Source: Pseudothauera nasutitermitis (GTDB lineage Bacteria; Pseudomonadota; Gammaproteobacteria; Burkholderiales; Rhodocyclaceae). Taken from it: a stretch of DNA of 64,000 nucleotides. Where the stretch lies: assembly GCF_004801295.1 (NCBI RefSeq), contig NZ_SSOC01000003.1:310001-374000 (forward strand), given 5' to 3'. Positions 26,366 through 36,674 of this stretch are shown here, piece by piece. A model generated the notes under the pieces. The model worked only from the letters and a program-made list of their open reading frames with translations, was not told where the DNA came from and did no database searches. Both the position numbers and the translations under genes were made by a program. How positions within the stretch are numbered: position 1 is the first letter of the stretch; every line of letters begins with the position of its first letter.

Positions 26366-27964
26366 ATGAAGATCAACCAGCCCGTCACCGACCGCGAGGT
26401 GCCGTTTCCGCCCGGCACCTATCTGGTTTCGCGCACTGATCTGAAAGGCATCATCACCGAGGCCAACGACGCCTTCGTGGCGATTTCCGGCTACTCCCGC
26501 GAAGAGCTGCTGGGCACCAACCACAACATCGTGCGCCACCCGGACATGCCGCCGCAGGCTTTCGAGCAGATGTGGCAGACCATCAAGGACGGACGCCCGT
26601 GGCGCGGGCTGGTCAAGAACCGCGCGAAGAGCGGGGATTTCTACTGGGTGGATGCCACCATCGTGCCGGTGACCCAGAACGGGCGCATCACCAGCTACAT
26701 GTCGGTGCGCATACCGCCCGACCGCAGCGCCCTGCCCGGCGCCGCCAAACTGTACGCCAGCCTGCTCGGCGGCAACGCCCGCCTGCCGGCCCCGCGCCGC
26801 GCGCCCCTGCCCAGCGCGCTCAAGCTGGTGCTCGGCCTGCTGCTGCCCGCGCTGGCCTGCGGCGGCGCGGCGTTGAGCGTCGGCACCACCACGCCCCTGG
26901 GCGCCGCACTGGGCGGCGCCGCGGCGGCCTTCGCGCTGGCCCTGTTGCCCGCCGGCCTGATCCTGGGCCGCCTGACCAGCGGCCTGACGCGCGCCAACCG
27001 CTACTTCGACCGCATGTCGGAAGGCATCATGACCGACGACATCCCGCTCGACGGACGCGACGAGGTCGGCGCCATGCTCTCCCGCCTGGCGGTCACCCAG
27101 ACGCGCATCAAGGAAATGATGGACCGCATCAGCGCCGCCGCGCGTTCCATCGAGGCCAACACCACCCAGCTGCGCCAGGAGATGCAGCAGGTCAGCAAGC
27201 AGTCCGACGTGCAACTGGAAAGCCTGCAGGCGGTGGCGGCGGCGGCCGAGCAATTCAGCCAGTCGGTGGGCGAAGTCGCCGAGCATGCGGCCGATACCGC
27301 CCACTCCGCCTCCGGCGCGCGCGAGCAGGTGCATGCCAGCAACCAGGGCATCGAGCGCAGCATCCAGGCCACCTCGCGGGTCATCCATTCGGTGCAGCAG
27401 TCCAGTTCGACGATCCATGAACTGGATGCCGCGGTCGCGCGCATCGGCGACATCACCCAGAGCATCCGCGAGATCGCCGACCAGACCAACCTGCTCGCCC
27501 TCAACGCGGCCATCGAGGCCGCGCGCGCCGGCGAACAGGGACGCGGCTTCGCCGTGGTGGCCGACGAGGTGCGCAAGCTGGCCGAGCGCACCAGCACCAG
27601 CACCGGCGACATCACCGGCATGGTCGCGGAAATCCAGGCGATCACCCAGCGCGCCGTGCAGGTGATGGGCTCGGCGGTCGGCGAGGTGGAAGCCGGCGTT
27701 TCGATGATGCAGCAGAGCGTGAGCGGGCTGGACGGCATCTCCGCCGCCAGCGACGACGTGGCCGACCGCGCCGGGCAGATCGCCTCGGCCGCCACCCAGC
27801 AGGCCCAGGCCAGCAACGAAGTGGCCGCCAACGTGGAGCGCATCGCCGCGCTGAGCGAACAGAACACCCGCACCGCCCGCCAGGCCTACGGTCAGACCGA
27901 GACCTTGCAGACGATGACCGCACGGCTGAAGGCGCTGGCCAGCGAATTCGAACTGCTGCGCTGA
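26366..27964 (+). CDS. Aer-like PAS chemoreceptor (energy or redox taxis)
   Basis: The 532-residue receptor has an N-terminal cytoplasmic PAS domain at about 15-120 containing the Aer-type signature [19 protein letters not shown] and [14 protein letters not shown] hydrophobic hairpin at about 150-205 anchors it to the membrane without a periplasmic domain. A HAMP-like segment and the MCP signalling coiled coil follow, with tip [20 protein letters not shown]. Aer proteins bind FAD in the PAS domain and steer cells by respiratory redox state. GAGGAC precedes the ATG at 26366; an upstream frame from 26291 would start before the promoter-proximal leader and was rejected. Confidence 0.9.
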   Translation: MKINQPVTDREVPFPPGTYLVSRTDLKGIITEANDAFVAISGYSREELLGTNHNIVRHPDMPPQAFEQMWQTIKDGRPWRGLVKNRAKSGDFYWVDATIVPVTQNGRITSYMSVRIPPDRSALPGAAKLYASLLGGNARLPAPRRAPLPSALKLVLGLLLPALACGGAALSVGTTTPLGAALGGAAAAFALALLPAGLILGRLTSGLTRANRYFDRMSEGIMTDDIPLDGRDEVGAMLSRLAVTQTRIKEMMDRISAAARSIEANTTQLRQEMQQVSKQSDVQLESLQAVAAAAEQFSQSVGEVAEHAADTAHSASGAREQVHASNQGIERSIQATSRVIHSVQQSSSTIHELDAAVARIGDITQSIREIADQTNLLALNAAIEAARAGEQGRGFAVVADEVRKLAERTSTSTGDITGMVAEIQAITQRAVQVMGSAVGEVEAGVSMMQQSVSGLDGISAASDDVADRAGQIASAATQQAQASNEVAANVERIAALSEQNTRTARQAYGQTETLQTMTARLKALASEFELLR

Positions 27965-28104
27965 GCGGCAGCGCCGGACACATGGCGGCGGCCGGGGGAA
28001 GACGACCCGGCCCGCCCCACACTGGGCCATATCGCGACGCGGCGGCCATCGCCCGGCCTGCTATCATTGCGGGCTGATTCCATGCCTCCGCCGCCAATGC
28101 CAGC

Positions 28105-28839
28105 ATGATTCCACCCGGGCAGCCTCTCGACTCCAGCACCGATCGCCTCAATTCCAGACTGGCGGCGCTGTCCAACCATTTGGAAGTGGCCCGCGAGGAA
28201 GAGCGCGAGCGCATCGCGCGCGACATCCACGACGTGCTGGGCGGCCATCTGGTGGCCATCAAGATCGAAACCGCCCTGCTTGCCGCCCGCCTGGACGGCG
28301 ATCCCGCGCAGCTGCGCAAGCGCGTGCGCGGCATCGAACGCCTGCTCGACGACGCCATCGCCACGGTCAGCCGGGTTACCCGCGAACTGCGCCCGGGCAT
28401 CCTCAAGGACTTCGGCCTGGGCGCGGCCATCGAATGCCAGGCCGAGGATTTCACCCAGCGCACCGGCATCGCCTGCCGCATCGTCTGCGCCGACCACGAC
28501 ATCCAGCTCGCCCGTGACGCCGAAGTGGCCCTGTTCCGCACCTTCCAGGAAGCCCTCACCAACGTCTGCAAGCATGCCTGCGCGAGCAGGGTGGAAGTAC
28601 GCCTGACCGAGGAAGGCGACGACGTCCTGCTGGAAGTGCGCGACGACGGCAAGGGGTTCGACCCGGCCGACATGGACAAACCGCGTTCCTTCGGCCTGCG
28701 CGGCATGCGCGAGCGCCTGGCCGCCTTCGGCGGACGGCTGGAGATCGACTCCATGCGCCCCGGCGGCACGCGCCTGCTGCTCGCCGTGCCGCTGTACGAC
28801 GAACGCATCCGCCACGATTCAGGGGAGCAAGACCGATGA
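28105..28839 (+). CDS. soluble NarX/DegS-type sensor histidine kinase
   Basis: The 244-residue kinase lacks membrane spans and any sensory domain beyond a short N-terminus. It has the HisKA_3 dimerisation and phosphoacceptor motif RIARDIHDVLGGHLVAIKIE (His42) and a C-terminal HATPase domain with DDGKGFD and GLRGMRERL boxes. It would phosphorylate the response regulator whose ATG overlaps its stop codon by four bases. With no input domain, it must receive its signal from a partner protein or from the cytosol. Confidence 0.88.
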   Translation: MIPPGQPLDSSTDRLNSRLAALSNHLEVAREEERERIARDIHDVLGGHLVAIKIETALLAARLDGDPAQLRKRVRGIERLLDDAIATVSRVTRELRPGILKDFGLGAAIECQAEDFTQRTGIACRIVCADHDIQLARDAEVALFRTFQEALTNVCKHACASRVEVRLTEEGDDVLLEVRDDGKGFDPADMDKPRSFGLRGMRERLAAFGGRLEIDSMRPGGTRLLLAVPLYDERIRHDSGEQDR

Positions 28840-29483
28840 TTTCCGCCAGCCGTCTGCGCGTGCTGATCGCCGACGACCACGCCATCGTGCGCCAGGGCCT
28901 GCGTCAGATCCTTTCCGAGACCGGCGACCTGGAGGTGGCCGGCGAGGCGGGCAACGGCGTGCAGGCCCTGCAGATGGTGCGCGAACAGCCCTGGGACGTG
29001 GTGCTGATGGACGTCTCCATGCCCGACCGCAACGGCATCGACGCGCTGAAGATGATCCGCAAGGAAGCGCCCCGCCTGCCGGTGCTCATCCTCAGCATCT
29101 ACCCCGAAGACCAGTACGCCGTGCGCGCCCTGAAGGCCGGCGCGGCGGGCTATCTGTCCAAGCAGAGCGCCCCCGAGCAACTGGTCACCGCGATCCGCCA
29201 GGTTGCCGGCGGCAAGCGCTACGTCAGCCAGGCCGTGGCCGAGGCGCTCGCCAATGCCGTGCTGGAGGACGGCGACCGCCCCCTGCACGAAAAGCTTTCC
29301 GACCGCGAGTTCCAGACCCTGCGCCTGATCGCCAGCGGCCGCACCCCGGCACAGATCGCCGAGGCGCTGGGCATCAGCGTGAAGACGGTGAGCGTGTATC
29401 GCGCCCGCCTGCTCGAAAAGATGAACATGCGCAACAACGCGGAACTGACCCATTACGGCATCCGCCACGGGCTGGCGGAGTAG
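28836..29483 (+). CDS. NarL/FixJ-family response regulator
   Basis: The 215-residue regulator has a receiver domain (acidic pocket IADDH at 11-15, phosphoacceptor Asp59 in VLMDVSMPD, Lys of the LSKQSAPE loop near 108) and a C-terminal LuxR-type helix-turn-helix (LSDREFQTLRLIASGRTPAQ, ALGISVKTVSVYRARLLEKM). It is translationally coupled to the soluble kinase upstream. Targets are unknown. Confidence 0.92.
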   Translation: MISASRLRVLIADDHAIVRQGLRQILSETGDLEVAGEAGNGVQALQMVREQPWDVVLMDVSMPDRNGIDALKMIRKEAPRLPVLILSIYPEDQYAVRALKAGAAGYLSKQSAPEQLVTAIRQVAGGKRYVSQAVAEALANAVLEDGDRPLHEKLSDREFQTLRLIASGRTPAQIAEALGISVKTVSVYRARLLEKMNMRNNAELTHYGIRHGLAE

Positions 29484-29620
29484 GCGCCGCCACGCTTTTT
29501 TTCGCAGGGGATGGAGATTCGCGGAGCGTTTCATTCTGTCAGGCGCCCCAAGCTTCACACTCAGCCGCCGGCGGCGATGGTAAAGTCCGTACAGACCCTG
29601 CTCGTCCCCTGCCGAGTACC

Positions 29621-31099
29621 ATGCCGGACTTCTCCTCGCCCGCTGAAATCGCCCGTGAAGCCCTGCGGCGCTTGACCGCCAAACGCATCCCGCCGACCCC
29701 GGATCAATACCGCGCCCACTACCACGAAATTGCCGGCACGCCGGAAGACGAAGCCTTCCCCAGCGGCCAGTTGAAGGCCATTTCCCACGCGTTGCCACGT
29801 ACCACACCGGCCACCCTGCGCGCTGCGCAGCAGTTCGAAGCGGCGGTGGACAGCGGTAACTGGCCCACACTGCGGCGCGCCATCCTGGCGCTTGCCGAAA
29901 GCGCCGGCAACGATTGCCTGCGGCAGCTCTCCCGCCTCCTGCATCCGGCGATTTCCGCGCTGCTCGCCGACCAGCCGGAGCTTGCCGCCGAGGCCCGCCT
30001 GCTCGCGCAGGAGTTCGATGGCGACGTGGCGGAACACCAGGAAGCCCTGCTGCACCGCCTTGAGCAGTTCATCCACAAGCTCGAATGGGCCGGCGCGGAT
30101 CTGCACTCGATACGCGCCGGGCTGCTCGAACTGCTGCGCCTGATCCTGCGCAACATCAGCGAACTGGTGCTCGAAGACCGCTGGCTGCACGGCCAGCTCA
30201 GCGTGCTTTCGGAAGCCTTCGCCGGCCCGCTCGATGCCCGCATGCTCGACGAGGTGCAGCGCCGCCTGCTCGACGTGATCGACAAGCAGAGCCACCTCAA
30301 GCGCCAGCTCACCGACGCGCAGGAACGCCTGAAATCCATGCTCGCCGGCTTCGTCGACCGGCTGGCCAACTTCGGCGCGGTCACCGGCGACTACGCCAGC
30401 GTGCTGGCGCGCGGCACCGAGCGCATCGAAGCCGCGCAGGACATCGGCGAACTGTCCGAAGTGGTCGGCGAACTGCTCACCGAAACCCGTCTTGCGCACG
30501 ATGTCGCGCAACGTTCCACCGAGGAGATCGCCGCGCTGCGCGGCGAGGTCGATGCCGCCAACCAGCACATCCTGCGCCTGCAGCGCGAACTGGACGAAGC
30601 CAGCGAACTGGTGCGCCACGACCCGCTCACCGGCACGCTCAACCGCAAGGGCCTGGACGAAGCGCTGGAGCGCGAGATCGCCCTGGCCCGGCGGCGTGGC
30701 ACGCAACTGAGCATCGCCCTGCTCGACGTGGACAACTTCAAGACGCTCAACGACACCTACGGCCACAAGACCGGCGACGAAGCCCTGCGCCATCTGGCCA
30801 CCGTGGTGCGCGAATCGCTGCGCCCGCAGGATTCCGTGTGCCGCTACGGCGGCGAGGAATTCCTCATCCTGCTGCCGGACACCGTGCAGGCCGACGCCGC
30901 CGCAGTGCTGGTGCGCCTGCAGCGCGAACTGACCCGGCGCATCTTCATGGCCGACCAGGGCCGCCTGCTGATCACCTTCAGCGCCGGCGTGAGCACGCTG
31001 GATCCGAACGAACCCGCGCACATCGCCATCGAGCGCGCCGACCGCGCCATGTACGCCGCCAAGCACGCCGGCAAGAACCGCGTGCTGGTCGCCGGCTGA
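29621..31099 (+). CDS. diguanylate cyclase, first of two tandem paralogues
   Basis: The 492-residue cytoplasmic protein has an N-terminal helical domain starting SSPAEIAREALRRLTAKRIP and PTPDQYRAHYHEIAG, a long alpha-helical/coiled-coil middle (about 180-320), and a C-terminal GGDEF domain. The active-site motif is GGEEF near residue 413, with an intact RxxD inhibitory site (RPQD) just upstream. It should make c-di-GMP with product inhibition. The next gene encodes a paralogue with the same architecture. No phosphodiesterase domain is present. Confidence 0.9.
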   Translation: MPDFSSPAEIAREALRRLTAKRIPPTPDQYRAHYHEIAGTPEDEAFPSGQLKAISHALPRTTPATLRAAQQFEAAVDSGNWPTLRRAILALAESAGNDCLRQLSRLLHPAISALLADQPELAAEARLLAQEFDGDVAEHQEALLHRLEQFIHKLEWAGADLHSIRAGLLELLRLILRNISELVLEDRWLHGQLSVLSEAFAGPLDARMLDEVQRRLLDVIDKQSHLKRQLTDAQERLKSMLAGFVDRLANFGAVTGDYASVLARGTERIEAAQDIGELSEVVGELLTETRLAHDVAQRSTEEIAALRGEVDAANQHILRLQRELDEASELVRHDPLTGTLNRKGLDEALEREIALARRRGTQLSIALLDVDNFKTLNDTYGHKTGDEALRHLATVVRESLRPQDSVCRYGGEEFLILLPDTVQADAAAVLVRLQRELTRRIFMADQGRLLITFSAGVSTLDPNEPAHIAIERADRAMYAAKHAGKNRVLVAG

Positions 31100-31113
31100 C
31101 CCCTCCCGACCCC

Positions 31114-32916
31114 ATGTCCACGCTCAGCAATCCGCCCGAAATCGCCCGCGAGGCCCTGCGCCAGCTCGCCCTGCGCCGCGTGCCCCCGACGCCGGAACAC
31201 TACCGCGCGCTGTACAACGAAATCGCCGGCCAGGCCGACGAGGACGAAACCGCGCCGGAGAAGTTCTATCGCGCCCTCGCCCAGCAACTGCCGCGCGACA
31301 GCGCGGAGCGACAGCGCCATGCGCGCATGCTCGACCAGGCCCTGGCCGCGCAGGATGCAGCCGGCTGCCGCGATGCGCTGTGGCAGTACCTGGGCAGCCT
31401 GGAGCCCGATGCCCCACCGGCGTGGAACGAATTGATCGGCCAGTTGCTGCGCCAGTGGGAAGCCCGCCAGGCGGGCTGGACCACCGCACGCAAGCGCGAA
31501 TCGCTGGAACGCGTGCTCGGCGCCAACGACCCCAGGACGCTGTTCACCCGCCTGCAGGGACTGGTTCGTTCGTGGTCGCAGGCCCCTGCCGAACCCGGAT
31601 CGGATCTGCCTGAAGCCTCGCATGGCGGAAATGCGCCGGCCGCGCCGGCCTCCGTTCCGGGCGCGCCGCCACCCGCGCCGCGTCTGGTGGCCCAGGGCGA
31701 AGCCGGGGAACTGGCGGAAACCCTGCGCGCACTGCTGCACCGCACCCTCAACGAAGTGGTGCCCGCCTCGCTTGCCGAACAGCCGGACCTGGTCCGCGAG
31801 GCCGCCGGCATCGCCGCGCGCATCCAGGGCGCTGCCAGCATCGACCAGTTGCGCCAGATGGGCGAACTGCTGCGGCGCTTCGCGCTGAAACTGGAAATGG
31901 CCGCCGGCGACGCCGCCGAAACGCGCGCCGGCCTGCTCAACCTGCTGCGCCTGCTGCTGCAGAACATCGACGAACTGGTGCTCGACGACCAATGGCTGCA
32001 CGGCCAGGTGGAAGCCCTGCGCCGCGTGCTCGACAAACCCGCCGATCCGCGCAGCATCGACGACGCCGAACGCCGGCTGAAGGAAGTCATCTACAAGCAG
32101 AGCCAGCTCAAGCACAACCTCTCCGAAGCCCAGCAGACCATCAAGGCAATGATTGCCGGCTTCATCGACCAGCTTGCCGATTTTGCCGAAAGCACCGGTA
32201 GCTATCACGACACCATCGGCGCCTGTGCGCAGAAGATCGCCGCCGCGCGCGACATCACCCAGATCGGCGGCGTGCTCGACGAAGTCATGCGCGAAACGCG
32301 CGGCATCCAGCAACAGGCCGCACGCTCGCGCGCCGAACTGCTCGCTGCGCGCGAACGCGTGCAGGAAACGGAAGCGCGCATCGCCGCCCTGCAGCGGGAG
32401 CTGGACGAAGCCAGCCGCCTGGTCACCCAGGATCCGCTCACCGGCGCGCTGAACCGGCGCGGCCTGGAAGAGATGTTCACCAAGGAAGCCAGCCGTGCCG
32501 CCCGCCGGCGCAGCCCGCTGTGCGTGGCCCTGCTCGACCTCGACAACTTCAAGAAACTCAACGACACCTATGGCCACCAGAGCGGCGACGACGCCCTGAC
32601 CCATCTGGTGCGCGTGGTACGCGAAAACCTGCGCCCGCAGGACAGCGTGGCGCGCTACGGCGGCGAGGAGTTCGTCCTGCTCTACCCGGACACCGAACTG
32701 AACGAGGCCGCCGCCGCCCTGACCCGCCTGCAGCGCGCGCTGACCACCGCCTTCTTCCTCGCCAACAACCAGAAGGTATTCATCACCTTCAGCGCCGGCG
32801 TGGCGGCATGGAATCCCGGCGAAGCGCTGGAAGCCGCGGCCCAGCGCGCCGACGCGGCCATGTACCGCGCCAAGCAGGGCGGCAAGAACCGGGTGGAGAT
32901 CGCCCCTCCCGCATGA
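31114..32916 (+). CDS. diguanylate cyclase, second tandem paralogue
   Basis: The 600-residue protein repeats the architecture of the preceding gene. It starts NPPEIAREALRQLALRRVPP and PTPEHYRALYNEIAG, has a long helical middle with a shared WLHGQ segment (LVLDDQWLHGQVEALRRVL) and ends in a GGDEF domain with GGEEF and the RxxD site RPQD. It carries an extra Pro/Ala-rich insert at about 165-195 that the first copy lacks. The ATG at 31114 begins the shared N-terminal motif, 14 bases after the first gene's stop codon, so the pair is one transcription unit. Confidence 0.9.
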   Translation: MSTLSNPPEIAREALRQLALRRVPPTPEHYRALYNEIAGQADEDETAPEKFYRALAQQLPRDSAERQRHARMLDQALAAQDAAGCRDALWQYLGSLEPDAPPAWNELIGQLLRQWEARQAGWTTARKRESLERVLGANDPRTLFTRLQGLVRSWSQAPAEPGSDLPEASHGGNAPAAPASVPGAPPPAPRLVAQGEAGELAETLRALLHRTLNEVVPASLAEQPDLVREAAGIAARIQGAASIDQLRQMGELLRRFALKLEMAAGDAAETRAGLLNLLRLLLQNIDELVLDDQWLHGQVEALRRVLDKPADPRSIDDAERRLKEVIYKQSQLKHNLSEAQQTIKAMIAGFIDQLADFAESTGSYHDTIGACAQKIAAARDITQIGGVLDEVMRETRGIQQQAARSRAELLAARERVQETEARIAALQRELDEASRLVTQDPLTGALNRRGLEEMFTKEASRAARRRSPLCVALLDLDNFKKLNDTYGHQSGDDALTHLVRVVRENLRPQDSVARYGGEEFVLLYPDTELNEAAAALTRLQRALTTAFFLANNQKVFITFSAGVAAWNPGEALEAAAQRADAAMYRAKQGGKNRVEIAPPA

Positions 32917-33015
32917 TCGCCCCGTCGGCGAAGCATGCGGGCCACATGCTCCGCCGCAGCCCGTCTGCACACCGGCAGGGGACACCGGCAACAACCGGCA
33001 AAGCCGCGGAGAGCG

Positions 33016-33044
33016 GGGCGGCAAACAGGCAAGCTTTGCCGCCC
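33016..33044. terminator. strong hairpin between diguanylate cyclase genes and fliC
   Basis: GGGCGGCAAA at 33016-33025 and TTTGCCGCCC at 33035-33044 form a perfect 10-bp stem with a 9-base loop, about 100 bases after the second cyclase gene. No T run follows. It probably ends or protects the upstream transcript and separates it from the fliC promoter; the rest of the 303-base gap holds the sigma-54 promoter and no gene. Confidence 0.5.
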
Positions 33045-33105
33045 ACCCATCTAAGATGCGTGCAAACAAAAAACAAACTATTGTTTTCAAAGGAAATTAA
33101 AAATC

Positions 33106-33122
33106 TGGCACGCCTCTCGCTT
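33106..33122 (+). promoter_or_regulatory. sigma-54 (RpoN)-type promoter of flagellin
   Basis: TGGCACG at 33106-33112 matches the -24 element exactly, and a TCGCTT -12 element places GC at 33119-33120. The invariant GG-N10-GC spacing is exact. It lies about 100 bases upstream of fliC, in an AT-richer stretch suited to an enhancer-binding activator. No FliA-type box is evident here. Confidence 0.65.
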
Positions 33123-33219
33123 AAGAGAGCGCGTACAGCTCGGCGCACAAACACAATGGGGTGTTGCCTTTCGAGACGTCCGAGCCATTGAACAAACCAG
33201 ATTTCCAAGGAGATCGAAA

Positions 33220-34701
33220 ATGGCACAGGTCATCAACACCAACATTGCGTCGCTCAACGCGCAACGCCATCTGAATACTTCTCAGGGTTCGCTGGCCACG
33301 TCTCTCCAACGTCTGTCCTCCGGCCTGCGCATCAACAGCGCCAAGGACGACGCCGCCGGTCTGGCGATCTCGGAACGCATGACGTCGCAGATCCGCGGCC
33401 AGGACCAGGCCCGCCGCAATGCCAACGACGGCATCTCGCTGGCGCAGACCGCCGAAGGCGCGCTGCAATCCGCCGGCGACGTGCTGCAGCGTATCCGCGA
33501 ACTCGCGGTGCAGTCGTCCAACGCGACCAACTCGGCTTCCGACCGTCAAGCGCTCAATGCCGAAGTGAACCAGCTCACCGCCGAGCTGGACCGCATCGCC
33601 AAGACCACCGAATTCAACGGCCGCAAGCTGCTCGACGGCTCCTTCACCTCGGCCAACTTCCAGGTGGGCGCCAACGCCGGGCAGATGATCACCGCCACCA
33701 CGGCCAACTTCAGCACCAGCCAATATGGCGGCTACCGCATCGGCGCGCTGGCGGCCACCACCACGGGCGGCAAGGGCGACCTGACCCCGGGCAGCACGGC
33801 TTTCGCGCAGCCCTCCTCGGCGGCCGCGACCAACCGCGTCGTCGGCGGCACCGTGACCATCAACGGCTCCACCGGCGCGGCCTCGATCACCATTCCCGCT
33901 GCTTCGTCCGCCAAGGCGGCCGCACAGCTGATCAACGGCGTGAGCGGCACCACGGGGGTGACCGCCACGGCGAAGACCGAGATCGACCTCGATTTCAGCA
34001 CGCCGAACGCCAGCTACCGTTTCGACCTGTCGTCCGACAATGCCACGCCGATCACCGTGTCCTTCACCATCGGCGCGGCAGACGCGGACGGTCTGGCCGC
34101 CGCGGTCAACGCCTTCAACGACGTCTCGGCAAAGACCGGCGTCACCGCACGCATCAACGACTCCGGCGACGGCCTCACCCTGCTGAACTCTTTCGGCGAA
34201 AACATCACCCTCGCCAACGCGGCCTCCGGCTCCAACGACGCGACCATCGGCGGCACCGCCACGGCGGCCGGTGCGACGGCGATCGGCACCGGCCAACTGG
34301 TGGTCGATTCGGACCGCTCCTTCAGCATCGAGGCCGACAACGCCACCGACTTCTTCACCGCCACCTCCGCCACCTCGCAACTGCAGAAGGTCAGCGACCT
34401 GGATGTAAGCTCGGTGGATGCCGCGCAACGCACCATCGCCATGGCGGACGCCGCGCTGTCCGCGATCAACGGCCAGCGCGCCAAGTTCGGCGCCCTGCAG
34501 GCCCGCTTCGAGACCACCATCGCCAACCTGCAGATTTCCTCGGAAAACCTGTCGGCCTCGCGCTCCCGCATCCGCGACACCGACTTCGCCGCGGAAACCG
34601 CCAACATGACCCGCGCGCAGATCCTGCAGCAGGCCGGTACGGCGATGCTGGCCCAGGCCAACGCACTGCCGCAGCAGGTGCTGCAGTTGCTGCAAGGCTG
34701 A
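33220..34701 (+). CDS. fliC: flagellin
   Basis: The 493-residue protein is the flagellar filament subunit. The conserved N-terminal D0/D1 region ([60 protein letters not shown]) and C-terminal D1/D0 region ([44 protein letters not shown]) flank a variable Ser/Thr/Ala-rich centre at about 165-400, suited to O-glycosylation. AAGGAG lies seven bases before the ATG. It has its own sigma-54-type promoter and terminator and stands directly before a long glycan-synthesis cluster, a common arrangement for flagellin glycosylation islands. Confidence 0.97.
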   Translation: MAQVINTNIASLNAQRHLNTSQGSLATSLQRLSSGLRINSAKDDAAGLAISERMTSQIRGQDQARRNANDGISLAQTAEGALQSAGDVLQRIRELAVQSSNATNSASDRQALNAEVNQLTAELDRIAKTTEFNGRKLLDGSFTSANFQVGANAGQMITATTANFSTSQYGGYRIGALAATTTGGKGDLTPGSTAFAQPSSAAATNRVVGGTVTINGSTGAASITIPAASSAKAAAQLINGVSGTTGVTATAKTEIDLDFSTPNASYRFDLSSDNATPITVSFTIGAADADGLAAAVNAFNDVSAKTGVTARINDSGDGLTLLNSFGENITLANAASGSNDATIGGTATAAGATAIGTGQLVVDSDRSFSIEADNATDFFTATSATSQLQKVSDLDVSSVDAAQRTIAMADAALSAINGQRAKFGALQARFETTIANLQISSENLSASRSRIRDTDFAAETANMTRAQILQQAGTAMLAQANALPQQVLQLLQG

Positions 34702-34724
34702 GGAAAGCCGCCACGCACCCTCCA

Positions 34725-34747
34725 AAGCCCGCTTCGGCGGGCTTCTT
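34725..34747 (+). terminator. rho-independent terminator of fliC
   Basis: AAGCCCGC at 34725-34732, a TTCG tetraloop, and GCGGGCTT at 34737-34744 form a perfect 8-bp stem followed by CTT. It lies 23 bases after the fliC stop codon. Confidence 0.85.
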
Positions 34748-34857
34748 GCATTAAACTGGCGCGATTTCGTACAGACCGTCTTTCCAGACGCGGCATGACG
34801 GCCCGCTCCAGTGACTTCAAAAAATATCGTCCGGCATCCTTCCATCGGGTATCACCC

Positions 34858-35628
34858 ATGAAATGCGTCATCCTCGCCGGCGGCTTCGGCACCCGGATCA
34901 GCGAAGAATCCCATCTCAAGCCCAAGCCCATGGTGGAGATCGGCGGGCGTCCGATCATCTGGCACATCATGAAAGTGCTATCCACCCAGGGCATCCACGA
35001 GTTCATCGTCTGCCTGGGGTACAAGGGCTATCTCCTCAAGGAATACTTCGCCAACTATTTCCTGCACATGTCGGACGTCACCTTCGACATGCGCAACAAC
35101 CAGATGGTCGTGCACAACAAGCACGCCGAGCCCTGGCAGGTCACCCTGGTGGACACCGGCGAACACACCATGACCGGCGGCCGTCTGCGCCGCATCCGCG
35201 ACTACGTCGGCACCGACACCTTCTGCTTCACCTACGGCGACGGGCTGGCCGACATCGATCTGGCGGCGCTGCTCGAACACCACCGCGTGCACGGCTGCCA
35301 CGCCACCGTGACGGCCGTGCAGCCGCCCGGGCGCTACGGTGCCCTGACCCTGGAAGGCGAGCGGGTGAGCGGCTTCCAGGAAAAACCGCTGGGGGACGGC
35401 GGCTGGATCAATGGCGGTTTCTTCATGCTGGAACCCACGGTCTTCGATTACATCGACGGCGACCACATCATCTGGGAGCAGCAGCCCATGCAGCGCCTTG
35501 CCGTCGAACGGCAGCTCGCGGCCTACACCCACCGCGGCTTCTGGCAGGCCATGGATACGGTGCGCGACAAGGCTTACCTGGAACAACTCTGGCAGGACAA
35601 AAGGGCCCCGTGGCGCATCTGGGACTGA
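34858..35628 (+). CDS. rfbF: glucose-1-phosphate cytidylyltransferase
   Basis: The 256-residue enzyme makes CDP-glucose from CTP and glucose-1-phosphate, the first step towards CDP-linked 3,6-dideoxyhexoses. The nucleotidyltransferase signature starts at residue 4 (VILAGGFGTRISEESHLKPK then PMVEIGG), followed by GYKGYLLKEYFANYF, FTYGDGLADIDL and INGGFFMLEP, all typical of RfbF/DdhA. The ATG at 34858 begins the family N-terminus (MKCVILAGG); an in-frame ATG at 34795 would add 21 unconserved residues. The end overlaps the next gene's GTG start by 19 bases. Confidence 0.95.
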   Translation: MKCVILAGGFGTRISEESHLKPKPMVEIGGRPIIWHIMKVLSTQGIHEFIVCLGYKGYLLKEYFANYFLHMSDVTFDMRNNQMVVHNKHAEPWQVTLVDTGEHTMTGGRLRRIRDYVGTDTFCFTYGDGLADIDLAALLEHHRVHGCHATVTAVQPPGRYGALTLEGERVSGFQEKPLGDGGWINGGFFMLEPTVFDYIDGDHIIWEQQPMQRLAVERQLAAYTHRGFWQAMDTVRDKAYLEQLWQDKRAPWRIWD

Positions 35629-36674
35629 ACGCCGGCTTCTGGCACGGCCGCCGGGTGCTGGTCACCGGCCATACCGGCTTCAAGGGCGGCTGGCTGAGCC
35701 TGTGGCTGCAAACCCTGGGCGCTGAAGTCCATGGCTTCGCGCTGCCGCCCGGCACGCAACCCTCCTTGTTCGAGGCGGCCGGCGTGGCCGGCGGCATGGC
35801 CCACCGCATCGGCGACCTGCGCGACGCCGGAGCGATACAGGCAGCCCTGTGCGACGCCCAGCCGGACATCGTGTTCCACCTCGCCGCCCAGCCGCTGGTG
35901 CGCGAGAGTTACCGCGACCCGGTCGGCACGCTGGCCACCAACGTCCTGGGCAGCGTGCACCTGTTCGAGGCCATCCGCCAGGCGCCGAGCGTGCGCGCGC
36001 TGCTCGTGGTCACCAGCGACAAGTGCTACCAGAACCAGGAATGGCCCTGGCCTTATCGTGAAAACGAGGCCCTCGGCGGCCGCGACCCCTACTCCGCCAG
36101 CAAGGCCTGCCAGGAAATCATCACCGCCGCCTGGCGTGATTCCTTCCTCGGCGAGCGCGTGGCCGTGGCCAGCGCGCGCGCCGGCAACGTCATCGGCGGC
36201 GGCGACGGGTCGGCGGACCGCCTGATCCCGGACGCCCTGCGCGCCTGGAGCGCCGGGCAGGCGCTGCAGCTGCGCTACCCGCAAGCCGTGCGCCCGTGGC
36301 AGTACCATCTGGATGCGCTGGCCGGCTACCTGATGCTGGGCGCGGAACTGCTCGCCGGCAGGGGCCACGGCGCATGGAATTTCGGCCCCGCCGACACCGA
36401 CGCGCTCACCGTCGAAGCCGTGTTGCAAGCCCTCGCCCGTCACTGGGGCGACAACCCCGGATGGCGCTGCGAACCGTCCCCCCAACCCCACGAAGCCGGC
36501 ATGCTGCGCCTGGACAGCAGCAAGGCCCGTCAAGAATTGGGCTGGCGCAGCCGTTATGGTGTGGACGACAGCCTGGCCGCCATCGCCGCCTGGCATCGCG
36601 CCTGGCAGGCCGGCACGGGCATGCGCGCCTTCAGCCTGCGGCAGATCGACGACTATCAGAATGCAGAGCAATGA
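35610..36674 (+). CDS. rfbG: CDP-glucose 4,6-dehydratase
   Basis: The 354-residue short-chain dehydrogenase-fold enzyme converts CDP-glucose to CDP-4-keto-6-deoxyglucose using bound NAD. The nucleotide-binding motif [11 protein letters not shown] is at 18-28, [17 protein letters not shown] follows, then the catalytic TSDKCY and YSASK motifs. The GTG start at 35610 places the family-typical [15 protein letters not shown] at the right distance from the N-terminus and overlaps rfbF. The next gene starts within its stop codon (ATGA), so rfbF, rfbG and rfbH are translationally linked. Confidence 0.94.
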   Translation: MAHLGLNAGFWHGRRVLVTGHTGFKGGWLSLWLQTLGAEVHGFALPPGTQPSLFEAAGVAGGMAHRIGDLRDAGAIQAALCDAQPDIVFHLAAQPLVRESYRDPVGTLATNVLGSVHLFEAIRQAPSVRALLVVTSDKCYQNQEWPWPYRENEALGGRDPYSASKACQEIITAAWRDSFLGERVAVASARAGNVIGGGDGSADRLIPDALRAWSAGQALQLRYPQAVRPWQYHLDALAGYLMLGAELLAGRGHGAWNFGPADTDALTVEAVLQALARHWGDNPGWRCEPSPQPHEAGMLRLDSSKARQELGWRSRYGVDDSLAAIAAWHRAWQAGTGMRAFSLRQIDDYQNAEQ

